NCBI GenBank assembly: GCA_964647905.1
Contig: CAZYJR010000002.1
Span: 140,514-204,513, forward strand
Length of the DNA: 64,000 nt
Source: CAZYJR01 sp964647905
Lineage (GTDB): Bacteria > Desulfobacterota > DSM-4660 > Desulfatiglandales > HGW-15
Direction of reading: 5' to 3'
Shown: piece by piece, positions 1 to 8,132 of the stretch
Numbering within the stretch: the stretch's first letter is position 1
Layout of the letters: each line of letters starts with the position of its first letter
Program-made: the position numbers and the translations under genes
The notes under the pieces: model-generated
Database searches by the model: none
Told to the model about the DNA's origin: nothing
What the model saw: the letters and a program-made list of their open reading frames with translations, nothing else

Positions 1-2
1 GG

Positions 3-101
3 GAGGAGATCCTTGGTTCCACCCTGGCGGGTCTGGTTCTGATCACGGGCGGACTGATCATTCAGCAGGCCGGGGCTCGGGCGCACCGGTCGCCGGGGTG
101 A
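3..101 (+). CDS. C-terminal end of an EamA/DMT-family membrane transporter (partial)
   Basis: The window opens inside an open frame that stops at 99-101 and gives 32 residues. The segment is a hydrophobic helix (LAGLVLITGGLIIQQAG) followed by a short basic tail. This is how the last transmembrane helix of EamA/DMT drug-metabolite exporters usually ends. The family call rests only on this pattern, so another multi-pass membrane protein is possible. The gene lies 60 bp upstream of pyk on the same strand. Confidence 0.4.
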   Translation, partial: EEILGSTLAGLVLITGGLIIQQAGARAHRSPG

Positions 102-161
102 GCTGCTCCCGAGCCCCGTGCCGCCTTATATCCAAAGAAAGACGGTTACCAAGGGGATTGC

Positions 162-1565
162 ATGCCTGGGACCAAGATCATATGCACCATAGGGCCTGCC
201 AGCGAGTCCCATGCTGTAATAAGGTCCCTGGTGGAGAACGGAATGAATGTGGCCCGCCTGAACTTCAGCCACGGGACCCATGAAGGGCATCTGGAGAAGA
301 TCAGAAGGATAAGGGCGGCGTCCGGGGAGCTAGGGAGGCCGGTTGCCATCCTCCAGGACCTGGCAGGGCCGAAGATCCGAGTGGGATCGGTTCCGGATCC
401 CGGTATAAGGCTGGAGACGGGAAAGGCCTTTACCTTGACCAGCCGCCGGGTGCCCGGCTCTGCAGAGGCAGTATCGGTCAATTATCCCGACCTGCCCGGG
501 GAGGTCAAGCCGGGCGACAGAATCCTGCTTGCCGATGGATTCATGGAGCTGGTGGTGGTCGGCGTGGCTGGGACCGAGATCCGCTGCGAGGTGGTAACCG
601 GGGGTATACTCACCTCTCACAAGGGGATCAACCTCCCTTCCGGCAGTCTCCGGCTCCCTTCCCTGACCGAAAAGGACCGGGGTGATCTGGACTTCGGGCT
701 CGAGAACGGTGTGGATTACGTGGCCCTTTCCTTTGTGAGAGGCCCGGACGATGTCCTTCGAGTGAAGCGGATTATCGAGGATAGGGGGCTGGACACTCCG
801 GTCATAGCGAAGATGGAGAAGCACGAGGCCCTGGGATCGGCGGATGCAATAATCCAGGCCTCGGGCGGAGTCATGGTGGCCAGGGGGGACCTGGGCGTGG
901 AGATACCCCTCGAGCAGGTCCCGGGGATACAGAAGACTTTGATCAGGACCGCGAACATGCTGGGAAAGCCCGTAATAACCGCCACCCAGATGCTCCGCTC
1001 CATGGTGGACTCCCCCAGGCCCAGCAGGGCTGAGGCCGCTGATATTGCTAATGCGGTCTTGGACGGGACCGACGCGGTGATGCTCTCCGAGGAGACGGCC
1101 AGCGGGGGCTACCCTGTGGAGGCGCTCCGGTTCATGTGCCGCATAGTGGAGAGGGCCGAGGATAATTTCCCCCACAAGAAGTACCTGGCCTTCGTTCCCA
1201 AGGAGGAAGTGGCCGAGTCCGTCGCCCACGCCGCTTGTGTGCTGGCCGAGCACCTCAAGGCCAAGGCCTTGATCGCCACCACCAGTTCTGGAAAGACGGC
1301 GGCGCATGTGTCCCGGTTCAGGCCCAGGCAGCCGATCCTGGCACTCTCCCCGAACGACAAGGCCCTGAGGAGAGTCTTGCTCCATTGGGGGTGCATCCCT
1401 GTGCCCACGTCCTCATCGAGGCGGAGCGAGGACATGATCGAGGAAGCGGTGGAGAGCGCTGTTGAAAGCGGCCGGGTGTCGCGTGGAGACCTCCTGGTGC
1501 TAACGGCGGGTTTTCCCTTTTGGGTCCCAGGGACCACCAATATGATCCGGGTGCGGGAGGCATGA
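162..1565 (+). CDS. pyk: Pyruvate kinase
   Basis: Cytoplasmic glycolytic enzyme that transfers phosphate from phosphoenolpyruvate to ADP, giving pyruvate and ATP. The 467-aa product has the normal bacterial length. Near the N-terminus are TKIICTIGPAS and MNVARLNFSHG. The catalytic lysine lies in VIAKMEK (residue 217). The substrate and metal-binding stretch MVARGDLGVEI starts at residue 238, followed by TATQMLRSM and the DAVMLSEETA segment. The ATG at 162 has an AAGGGG ribosome site a few bases upstream. Citrate synthase starts 49 bp downstream on the same strand, so the two central-carbon genes are probably co-transcribed. Nothing is missing from the active site. Confidence 0.97.
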   Translation: MPGTKIICTIGPASESHAVIRSLVENGMNVARLNFSHGTHEGHLEKIRRIRAASGELGRPVAILQDLAGPKIRVGSVPDPGIRLETGKAFTLTSRRVPGSAEAVSVNYPDLPGEVKPGDRILLADGFMELVVVGVAGTEIRCEVVTGGILTSHKGINLPSGSLRLPSLTEKDRGDLDFGLENGVDYVALSFVRGPDDVLRVKRIIEDRGLDTPVIAKMEKHEALGSADAIIQASGGVMVARGDLGVEIPLEQVPGIQKTLIRTANMLGKPVITATQMLRSMVDSPRPSRAEAADIANAVLDGTDAVMLSEETASGGYPVEALRFMCRIVERAEDNFPHKKYLAFVPKEEVAESVAHAACVLAEHLKAKALIATTSSGKTAAHVSRFRPRQPILALSPNDKALRRVLLHWGCIPVPTSSSRRSEDMIEEAVESAVESGRVSRGDLLVLTAGFPFWVPGTTNMIRVREA

Positions 1566-1614
1566 GACCCCCCCGCCGGTATATGATGAACAAAGTCATT
1601 CTTGGAGACGAGAC

Positions 1615-2907
1615 ATGGAACACAGTGCAAGGCTGATAGTGGACGGAAAGACATTCGAGATACCCATACTCAGGGGCACCGAGGGAGAACGCGCCCTGGA
1701 CATCTCCGCCCTGCGCGAGAGGACCGGACTCATTACCCTGGACCCGGGCTACGCCAACACCGGGGCCTGCAGCAGCAGCATCACATACATGGACGGAGAG
1801 GAAGGCATACTCCGCTACAGGGGCTATCCGGTGGAGCAATTGGCCGAGCACTCCACGTTCGTGGAGACGGCCTATCTCCTGATAAACGGCGATCTCCCCA
1901 CCCGGAGGGACCTTACGCGGTTCTCCGTGCTCCTCAATGACCACAGCCTGATTCACCGCGACATGCTTCACTTCTTCGACAACTTCCCGCGGCGGGCCCA
2001 TCCCATGGGGATCCTCTCCTCCATGGTCAACGCCCTGCGCGCCTTCTATCCCGAACTCCCGGAGCGCACTGAGGAGGAGGAGATAAACGTAACCTTCACC
2101 AGGCTGATTTCCAAGATCAGGACCATGGCCGCCATCTCCTACAAACTCTCCAGAGGGCACGAGATCGTATATCCCAGGCCGGATCTCACATATGCGGCCA
2201 ACTTCCTCAACATGATGTTCGACTCCCCGGTCCGGCCCTACGAGGTGGACGAAGACATCGCCCGGGCACTCAATGTCTTCTGGATCCTCCACGCCGACCA
2301 CGAGCAGAACTGCTCCACCGCTGCGGTCCGCCTGGTGGGAAGCGCCAGGGTGAACCTATACGCCGCGATCTCAGCAGGGATCTGCGCGTTGTGGGGGCCT
2401 CTCCACGGCGGGGCGAACCAGGCGGTAGTGGAGATGTTGAACGAGATCCAGGCGGGCGGGGGCGATCCCGCCCCGTTTATCCAAAGGGCCAAGGACAAGA
2501 ACGACCCTTTCCGCCTGATGGGCTTCGGCCACCGGGTGTACAAGACCTACGACCCCAGAGCCAAGATCATGAAGCAGGTCGCGGACAAGGTCCTGAAGAA
2601 GCTCGATCTGAACGACCCTCTCTTGGACATAGCCCGCCGTCTGGAAGATGTGGCCTTGGAGGACCCCTACTTCGTGGATCACCACCTCTATCCCAACGTG
2701 GACTTCTACAGCGGGATCGTGCTGCGCGCCATGGGGATTCCTCTGAACATGTTCACGGTGATGTTCGCCATAGGCAGGCTCCCGGGTTGGATAAGCCAGT
2801 GGAAGGAGAGCATAGACGATCCGGCCTGGAAGCTGCACAGACCCAGGCAGCTCTACCTGGGGCCCGGCCGGAGGGACTACGTCCCCATGGACAAACGCGG
2901 GAAATGA
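1615..2907 (+). CDS. gltA: Citrate synthase (bacterial hexameric type)
   Basis: Condenses oxaloacetate and acetyl-CoA to citrate at the entry of the TCA cycle. The 430-aa length and the N-terminal beta-rich segment (KTFEIPILRGTEG) fit the type II, NADH-regulated enzymes of Gram-negative bacteria. The catalytic triad is visible: His264 in GPLHGGANQAV, His306 in GFGHRVYK and Asp363 in DFYSGIVLRAMG. DHEQNCSTAAVRLVGS is also conserved in the family. The ATG at 1615 is preceded by TTGGAG. The gene sits between pyk and a DUF6125 gene, with short gaps suggesting one transcript. Confidence 0.97.
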   Translation: MEHSARLIVDGKTFEIPILRGTEGERALDISALRERTGLITLDPGYANTGACSSSITYMDGEEGILRYRGYPVEQLAEHSTFVETAYLLINGDLPTRRDLTRFSVLLNDHSLIHRDMLHFFDNFPRRAHPMGILSSMVNALRAFYPELPERTEEEEINVTFTRLISKIRTMAAISYKLSRGHEIVYPRPDLTYAANFLNMMFDSPVRPYEVDEDIARALNVFWILHADHEQNCSTAAVRLVGSARVNLYAAISAGICALWGPLHGGANQAVVEMLNEIQAGGGDPAPFIQRAKDKNDPFRLMGFGHRVYKTYDPRAKIMKQVADKVLKKLDLNDPLLDIARRLEDVALEDPYFVDHHLYPNVDFYSGIVLRAMGIPLNMFTVMFAIGRLPGWISQWKESIDDPAWKLHRPRQLYLGPGRRDYVPMDKRGK

Positions 2908-2934
2908 GGCTTACTGCAGGGAGGGAGAGACATC

Positions 2935-3462
2935 ATGGATCTGGAGCTGTTCGAGAATATGGAGGCGGAGGATCTCCGCAAGTATATCGAGTTCCTGCTC
3001 TGGCACTACCGGGTGATGGACGCCTTTTGGTTCCTTTACGTGGCCGAGCGGTTCGACCAGCCGACGGCGGAGCGGCTCAACGAGCAGGTCTGGGGAAGGG
3101 TCTCCGGCATGGCCGCACGCGGCATACTGGAGAGATTCCATATAGAGGAGCGTGGGCTGGAGGGTTTCGTGCGGGCCCTGCGTTTCTTCCCGTGGTGCAT
3201 CCTGGTGGGCTATGATATAGATGCAAAGGCGGACGAGGTGTTGATCTCGGTGCGGTCCTGCCCCACGCAGGAAGCGCGCCTCAGGCGCGGCCTGGGCGAG
3301 TTCGTGTGCAAGGAGATGCACCGGGGGGAGTTCGAAGGGTTTGCCCGAGAGGTGGACGGGCGCATACGCGTCGAATGCCTCTTCGCCCCGCCCGACCCCC
3401 ATCCCCCGGAGATGTTCTGCAAATGGCGGTTCACCCTGGCCGGGGCCGCGGAGTCCGAGTAA
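2935..3462 (+). CDS. DUF6125 family protein
   Basis: A 175-aa soluble protein of unknown function that I place in the DUF6125 family from its general pattern. The N-terminal half is helical with aromatic residues (LWHYRVMDAFWFLYVAE). The C-terminal half holds the most conserved-looking stretch, CPTQEARLRRGLGEF, followed by C-x-E and CLFAPPDPHPPEMFCKW. Spaced Cys and Pro residues there suggest a small metal- or substrate-binding pocket, as in the ATC-hydrolase-like families. It has no signal peptide or membrane helix. A strong GGGAGGGAG site precedes the ATG, and the start lies 27 bp after gltA, so it is probably in that operon. No reaction can be assigned. Confidence 0.7.
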   Translation: MDLELFENMEAEDLRKYIEFLLWHYRVMDAFWFLYVAERFDQPTAERLNEQVWGRVSGMAARGILERFHIEERGLEGFVRALRFFPWCILVGYDIDAKADEVLISVRSCPTQEARLRRGLGEFVCKEMHRGEFEGFAREVDGRIRVECLFAPPDPHPPEMFCKWRFTLAGAAESE

Positions 3463-3480
3463 GGGAACGGAGGTGCCCCT

Positions 3481-4827
3481 GTGTCAGGAGAAGGAGGCGA
3501 AGAGCTCAGGCGGCTCAAGCGGGACTATCTGGAGCTGGACCGCCGTTACCATGAAGACAAGGAACTCCTGATCCGGGTGGTCCAGACCTTGGGGGCGGTG
3601 GTTGCGGCCAACCCGGAGATGACCGGACAGGTGGAGTCCTTGAAAGGTTTGTTGCGCGTCGAGGAGCCCCTGGACCAGGACAGGATCCAGGAAGAGATGG
3701 AAGCATTCAAGCAGGGCTTCCTCACCCTGGAGGACGAACCGGTCCCCTCCATGGGCCCGGCGGAGGTGCGAGCGCTCCACGAACAGGTGCTCGAGGCGTG
3801 CCGGGTCCTGCGGAAGATCATGGCGGCCCTGCTGGAGGACTTCTATCCGCTCAGGCCCGAGCTGGAAGTCAGGGCGGCCGGTGTTCACCTGGACTGCACC
3901 GAAGACGTCAGGGAGATTGACCTTTCCGGTGCGGCCGAGCCTTTTCTGAGATTCGTGGAGGGCCTCAAGGAGAACATCTCCGAGGACTTCCGTGAGATCA
4001 ATCACACCCTGTTCACGCTCCTGGAACAGGTCAAGGAACTGGAGAGCTCGTTCGCCGTGGAGTTCGGCTCCGAGAGCGCCAGGGTCAGGGAGATAGAGTA
4101 CTTCGAGATGAAGGTGAACAGCGAGGTGGGAAACATCGTCCGCTCCTTTGACCTCCATACCACGGTGAGCGAGATCAAGCAGGCGGTGATCCGCAAGATC
4201 GAGAACATAAAGGAACTGGTGGCGCTCCGCAAGCAGGAGGAGACCTCCAGGTCCGAGAGGTTCCAGCAGAGTATAGAGAGCCTCAAGAGACGGATCCAGG
4301 AGGTGGAGAGCAACGCGAGAGAGATGAGCGCAAGGGCCGAGGAGTTCCAGGTGGCGGCCATGCGGGACGACCTGACCGGGCTTTACAACCGTAAGGCCTT
4401 TGACGAGCGGGTTTCGCAGGCCCTGGAGAAGTTCGAGAGGGACGGGACCGCCTTCGCCCTGATACTCTTCGACGTGGACAACTTCAAGGAGATCAACGAC
4501 GCATTCGGCCATGTGGCCGGGGACAAGGTGCTCCAGAAGATCGGTCAGTGCCTGAAGGACACTTTCAGAAAGGACGACTTCATAGCCCGTTACGGCGGGG
4601 ACGAATTCATAGTGCTCATCGAGGAGCTCAGCCGGGACCTGGCCAGGGAAAAGATCACCAGCTTTCTGAAGAACCTCCATCGCCTGCGCTTCACATCCCA
4701 TTCCAAAGGGGACATCACGGTGAGCGTGAGCCCCGGTATCGCCTTGTCACGCAAAGGGGATACGCCCGAGGTGCTCTTGGAAAGGGCGGACCGGGCCATG
4801 TACGACGTAAAGAAGCGGAGGAGATGA
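3481..4827 (+). CDS. GGDEF-domain diguanylate cyclase with coiled-coil N-terminus
   Basis: Makes the second messenger cyclic di-GMP from two GTP. The C-terminal 160 residues are a full GGDEF domain: DDLTGLYNRKAF at its start, FDVDNFKEINDAFGH, and the catalytic RYGGDEF (GGDEF at 372-376). The product-inhibition site RxxD is present as RKDD at 363-366, five residues upstream, so feedback control is expected. The first 280 residues are charged, helical and coiled-coil-like, with no membrane segment, so the sensor appears cytoplasmic. The start is GTG at 3481 with GGAGGTG just upstream. The gene begins 18 bp after the DUF6125 gene, and the next gene follows after 6 bp. Confidence 0.93.
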   Translation: MSGEGGEELRRLKRDYLELDRRYHEDKELLIRVVQTLGAVVAANPEMTGQVESLKGLLRVEEPLDQDRIQEEMEAFKQGFLTLEDEPVPSMGPAEVRALHEQVLEACRVLRKIMAALLEDFYPLRPELEVRAAGVHLDCTEDVREIDLSGAAEPFLRFVEGLKENISEDFREINHTLFTLLEQVKELESSFAVEFGSESARVREIEYFEMKVNSEVGNIVRSFDLHTTVSEIKQAVIRKIENIKELVALRKQEETSRSERFQQSIESLKRRIQEVESNAREMSARAEEFQVAAMRDDLTGLYNRKAFDERVSQALEKFERDGTAFALILFDVDNFKEINDAFGHVAGDKVLQKIGQCLKDTFRKDDFIARYGGDEFIVLIEELSRDLAREKITSFLKNLHRLRFTSHSKGDITVSVSPGIALSRKGDTPEVLLERADRAMYDVKKRRR

Positions 4828-4833
4828 GACGCC

Positions 4834-5628
4834 TTGAAGGACCGCCTGGATGTGTTGTACCGGCGTTTCAACAAGCGGTGCTTCGTGGAGCCCGATCCTC
4901 TCCAGTTCCTGTATGATTACCCGGATCCAGCGGACCGGGAGCTGGCCGGTCTTGTGGCGTCGTGCCTTGCCTACGGCAGGGTGGCGCAAATCCTGGCGAG
5001 CGTATCCGCCGTCCTGGATATCATGGGGCCGTCTCCGGCGGCTTTTGTAATGGAGGGCACCCCCGAGTCCCTCTCAAAGGCCCTTTCGGGCTTCAGACAC
5101 CGATTCAGCTCCGGGGAGGAGTTGGCCCGGCTACTCTGGGAAGCGCGGCGGGTGGTCCGGGAGTACGGATCCCTGGAGTCATGCTTCCTGGCGGGATTGG
5201 GCCGGGAGCATGAGACGGTCCTCCCCGCCCTGTCCTCCTTCGCCCGCGCCCTGCGCCCCGGGGACTGCTCCAGGATCACCTTGATGCCCCTGCCCGAACG
5301 GGGGAGCGCGTGCAAGCGCTTGAATCTCTATCTGCGGTGGATGGTCAGGCGGGACGATGTGGACCCGGGCGGGTGGGGGGATGTCCCCGCCTCCAAGCTC
5401 ATAGTCCCGTTGGACACCCACATGCACCGGATCTGCCTGCGCCTGGGGGGGACGGGGCGCAGCCAGGCGGACATGAAGGCCGCTCTGGAGGCCACCCGGG
5501 CGTTCCGCCGCCTGGTCCCGGACGACCCGGTCAGGTACGATTTTTCACTCACCCGCCTGGGCATCAGGAGGGACGGAGACATCGAGGCCTTTCTCGGGGG
5601 CTGCAAGGGTTTCGAGCGGCCCGACTGA
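4834..5628 (+). CDS. TIGR02757 / DUF2400 family protein
   Basis: A 264-aa protein of the conserved but uncharacterised TIGR02757 (DUF2400) family. Typical family segments are DRELAGLVASCLAYGRV near residue 30, GSACKRLNLYLRWMVR in the middle, the SKLIVPLDTHMHRI core and a DPVRYDFSLTRLGI ending. The family is all-helical and distantly resembles HhH DNA glycosylase folds, but no lesion-processing activity is shown here. The start is TTG at 4834 with GGAGG inside the end of the GGDEF gene, suggesting translational coupling. The next gene begins 32 bp downstream. Confidence 0.88.
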   Translation: MKDRLDVLYRRFNKRCFVEPDPLQFLYDYPDPADRELAGLVASCLAYGRVAQILASVSAVLDIMGPSPAAFVMEGTPESLSKALSGFRHRFSSGEELARLLWEARRVVREYGSLESCFLAGLGREHETVLPALSSFARALRPGDCSRITLMPLPERGSACKRLNLYLRWMVRRDDVDPGGWGDVPASKLIVPLDTHMHRICLRLGGTGRSQADMKAALEATRAFRRLVPDDPVRYDFSLTRLGIRRDGDIEAFLGGCKGFERPD

Positions 5629-5660
5629 AAGGCGCCGTGAGGAGCGGACGGGAGGACGCC

Positions 5661-6578
5661 ATGAAGGTCTTTGTTACCGGAGGAACAGGATTCGTGGGAA
5701 AGGCCCTCACCAGCGGTCTGGTGGGAGAGGGACATCAAGTGACCGTCCTTACCCGGTCCCTGAGGCCGGGCCGATCCGGGCCCTCCGGGGTCCGGCTGGT
5801 AGAGGGCGACGCCACCAAGCCGGGGTCGTGGCAGGAAGAAGTCCCCGAGCATGATGCGGTCATAAACCTTGTCGGCGCCTCCATCTTCAGGCGCTGGACC
5901 GAGGCGGCCAAGGAGGAGATCCGCGAGAGCCGGATCCGCACCACCCGCAACCTGGTCCGGGCCCTGCCCCGGGGCGGCTCCGGCTTCCGTTTCCTCAGCA
6001 CGTCGGCCGTAGGGGTTTACGGCTCCCGCGGTGACGAGGTCCTGAACGAAGAGAGCCCGGCCGGTGCCGGGTTTTTGGCCTCTCTGGCCGTGGACTGGGA
6101 GCGGGCCGCAATGGAGGCCGAGGCCCGGGGAGCGGCGGTTTCCTGCATGCGTTTCGGCATTGTCCTGGGCAGGGAGGAAGGCGCTCTGGCCAAGATGCTG
6201 CCGCTCTTCAGGTGGTGGCTGGGCGGGCCGCTGGGCGGCGGCGGGCAGTGGTTTTCCTGGATCCACATACATGACCTGGTGGCTGCGCACCTCTTTGCCC
6301 TGGGCCGTCGTGACCTCCGAGGGCCGCTCAACTGCACCGCCCCGCATCCGGTCCGCAATAAGGACCTCGCCCGCGCCCTAGCGGGGGCCATGGGAAAACC
6401 CTGCTTCATGCCCGGGGTGCCGAGGTTCCTGGTAAGGATGGTGCTGGGGGAATTCGGTTCGGTGTTGCTGGAGGGGCAGCGGGTGATTCCCGAGAGGCTC
6501 CGGGAAGCGGGTTTCCACTTCACCTTCCCTCGTATCGAGGAGGCGTTGAATGATCTGGTGGGGGCAGGTTCGAAATAA
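5661..6578 (+). CDS. TIGR01777 family SDR oxidoreductase / epimerase
   Basis: A 305-aa extended short-chain dehydrogenase-like protein of the TIGR01777 (YfcH, SDR39U1) group. The N-terminal nucleotide-binding motif TGGTGFVG is at residues 7-14, followed by DAVINLVGASIF and the family-typical RIRTTRNLV. FLSTSAVGVYG carries the catalytic-region serine and tyrosine. RFGIVLGREEGAL and the DUF1731-like tail complete the protein. The substrate is unknown for the family; a nucleotide sugar is a guess. I take the ATG at 5661, after GGGAGG, because a longer upstream frame overlaps the preceding gene and lacks similarity. It converges on a minus-strand gene 8 bp away. Confidence 0.9.
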   Translation: MKVFVTGGTGFVGKALTSGLVGEGHQVTVLTRSLRPGRSGPSGVRLVEGDATKPGSWQEEVPEHDAVINLVGASIFRRWTEAAKEEIRESRIRTTRNLVRALPRGGSGFRFLSTSAVGVYGSRGDEVLNEESPAGAGFLASLAVDWERAAMEAEARGAAVSCMRFGIVLGREEGALAKMLPLFRWWLGGPLGGGGQWFSWIHIHDLVAAHLFALGRRDLRGPLNCTAPHPVRNKDLARALAGAMGKPCFMPGVPRFLVRMVLGEFGSVLLEGQRVIPERLREAGFHFTFPRIEEALNDLVGAGSK

Positions 6579-6586
6579 GGGCCCGG

Positions 6587-6937
6587 TCAGTGACGCTCCC
6601 CATCGATTTGCCCGACCACCAGGTGGGCTTCCCCCAGTGAGCCCAGGCTCACGTACTTGCTTCCCTGGATCTCCATCTGGTACCCGGCGGTCAAGGGGAA
6701 CAGCCCCTGGGCGTTCCAGATCACCCTGACCCCCTTCTCCCGGGGGACGATCGCCTTCTTGCAGAGAGAGGCCAGTAGATACCTCGCCTCCTCATCGCTG
6801 CGGCCGTTGTTGGCGGTTACGATCTTTTTCCCGCCGTCATTTTCCCCGGCGGGTGCCGCTTCTTCTGTTTCCCCGCCCGCGCCCTCCAGCAGGGCGTCGA
6901 CATCGTCTTGGGAAAGAATCTCGTCTCCGCTCACCAT
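6587..6937 (-). CDS. Small protein with FliM/FliN-like N-terminal peptide
   Basis: A 116-aa protein of unknown overall function. Its first residues contain EILSQDDVDALLEG, which closely resembles the N-terminal LSQxEIDALL peptide that lets FliM bind phospho-CheY and is also found in FliN-type proteins. An acidic, low-complexity linker follows, then a basic globular domain ending in VSLGSLGEAHLVVGQIDG. No SpoA/C-ring domain is recognisable. I prefer the ATG at 6937 over an in-frame ATG at 6982, because it has GAGG 8 bp upstream and puts the peptide at the extreme N-terminus as in FliM. No flagellar genes are nearby. The role is unassigned. Confidence 0.55.
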   Translation of the reverse strand: MVSGDEILSQDDVDALLEGAGGETEEAAPAGENDGGKKIVTANNGRSDEEARYLLASLCKKAIVPREKGVRVIWNAQGLFPLTAGYQMEIQGSKYVSLGSLGEAHLVVGQIDGERH

Positions 6938-7072
6938 GACCTGCGCCTCGCGCTCCCCGGCAGTGCGCCCCCGGGCCTCCATGGTCGGGGCCGCCCGAGC
7001 CTCTGATTCCTAGTCGGCACTCAGCGGGATTTACTTGAATCCACCCTGCGGGCGGGGGGCTGATGATGGAAG

Positions 7073-7348
7073 CTAGTTCAGGATGAAGCCCAAAAAGACG
7101 TCCTCCACCTGGCAGTCTTCGCATTCCAGGGATTCTCCTTGGGGCTCTTCCACGTAGACTATCTTGCCGCGGTACTCGTGCCTGAGCTCGAATTCTCCGT
7201 CTTCCGCCAAGACCAGGAGCCCTTCCGAGCAAGAGGCGCAGGCCGGCCCGTGCTCCTGGTCGTACTCCCAGAATCCGGATACCCAAGTCTCCTGGATGGC
7301 CTGCTCGATGGAATCCGCTTCCATACCGCAAATCGTACATCTCACCAT
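7073..7348 (-). CDS. Small Cys-pair (zinc-ribbon-like) hypothetical protein
   Basis: A 91-aa soluble acidic protein. It begins MVRCTICGMEAD and has three cysteine pairs, CTIC, CASC and CEDC, spaced like a zinc-ribbon or rubredoxin-type metal knuckle. Many aromatic and acidic residues lie between them. No enzyme family is recognised. It stands alone between two minus-strand genes, with 135 bp upstream and 121 bp downstream. It may bind zinc or iron, but only the cysteine spacing supports that. Confidence 0.55.
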   Translation of the reverse strand: MVRCTICGMEADSIEQAIQETWVSGFWEYDQEHGPACASCSEGLLVLAEDGEFELRHEYRGKIVYVEEPQGESLECEDCQVEDVFLGFILN

Positions 7349-7469
7349 GACTGGTTCGCCCTCCGGCGCACTCTACAATCACTCCATTCGTATCGAAAAG
7401 CCCTCCTGATGAGGGTACTCGAGGAATACTGAAAAAGCGGGCTCATGGCAAGGGGAATATTGCACCACC

Positions 7470-8132
7470 TTAGAGGGTCTTGCCGGGGCGGTCGGCGGCG
7501 GAGAGGGCCGCCTCGCCCAGCCTGCGCAGGATCTCGCCGGCTGCCTGTGAAAAGCCCATGGGCGAGTCCTTGCCGATATCGTGGAGCTCAATCTGGGGCA
7601 TGGGAAGGACCAGCCCTTTCCCGTCGGTCATCACCGCGGAGAGGGTGATACGCCCGCCCTGGAGCAGGATTCTATCGATCACCACGCTCTTGCCGCTCCC
7701 CTCTCCGCCGCCCAGGATAGGGACCCCGCCCGTATGCTCGCGGACATCGCGCAGAAAGACCGAGAGGTTGCTCCTGCCGAAGCCGGCGGCCTGGTAAGAC
7801 AAGTCCATGCCGCTGATCTCCAGGCTATTCACGCGTATGGACTCGGTGAAGATCGTCCGAGGCTCCACCGACACAAAAATCTCTTCCACGTATATCATCC
7901 TGGGAGCTTTGAACCCTTCCGGGTTGGCAAGCTCCACTCCTTGAAGATTCAGGGTCCCCTTGAGAAGGGATAGCTCGCAGTCCTCCACGCGGGTCTCCAC
8001 GTGGAATACCTTGTGCCCCCCCCTATTGATGAGACCCACGATGATCTCATCGGCGAAGAGCACACCAGCGCCTGCGATCAGGGCCGCCACAGCTCCCAGC
8101 ACTGCGAGCCAGACCAGCATTGTCTTGATCAT
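7470..8132 (-). CDS. AsmA-like / DUF748-like membrane-anchored protein
   Basis: A 220-aa protein with an N-terminal uncleaved signal or transmembrane helix (residues 5-27), followed by a region typical of AsmA-like proteins. The telling stretch is LLKGTLNLQGVELANPEGF near residue 57, then short beta-strand repeats (RVNSLEISGMDLSYQ). AsmA-family proteins bridge or line the periplasm and take part in lipid traffic to the outer membrane. This copy is short and keeps only the N-terminal part of the fold. Its ATG overlaps the stop of the upstream xdhC-like gene by 4 bp (ATGA), so the two are translationally coupled, although no functional link is obvious. Confidence 0.7.
   Translation of the reverse strand: MIKTMLVWLAVLGAVAALIAGAGVLFADEIIVGLINRGGHKVFHVETRVEDCELSLLKGTLNLQGVELANPEGFKAPRMIYVEEIFVSVEPRTIFTESIRVNSLEISGMDLSYQAAGFGRSNLSVFLRDVREHTGGVPILGGGEGSGKSVVIDRILLQGGRITLSAVMTDGKGLVLPMPQIELHDIGKDSPMGFSQAAGEILRRLGEAALSAADRPGKTL

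Noticed and set aside
3484..4701. 405-codon open frame on the minus strand, antisense to the diguanylate cyclase
   Set aside because: It is the reverse shadow of a well-supported GGDEF gene; its Leu/His/Gly/Val-rich composition is a by-product of high-GC third positions and it has no ribosome site.
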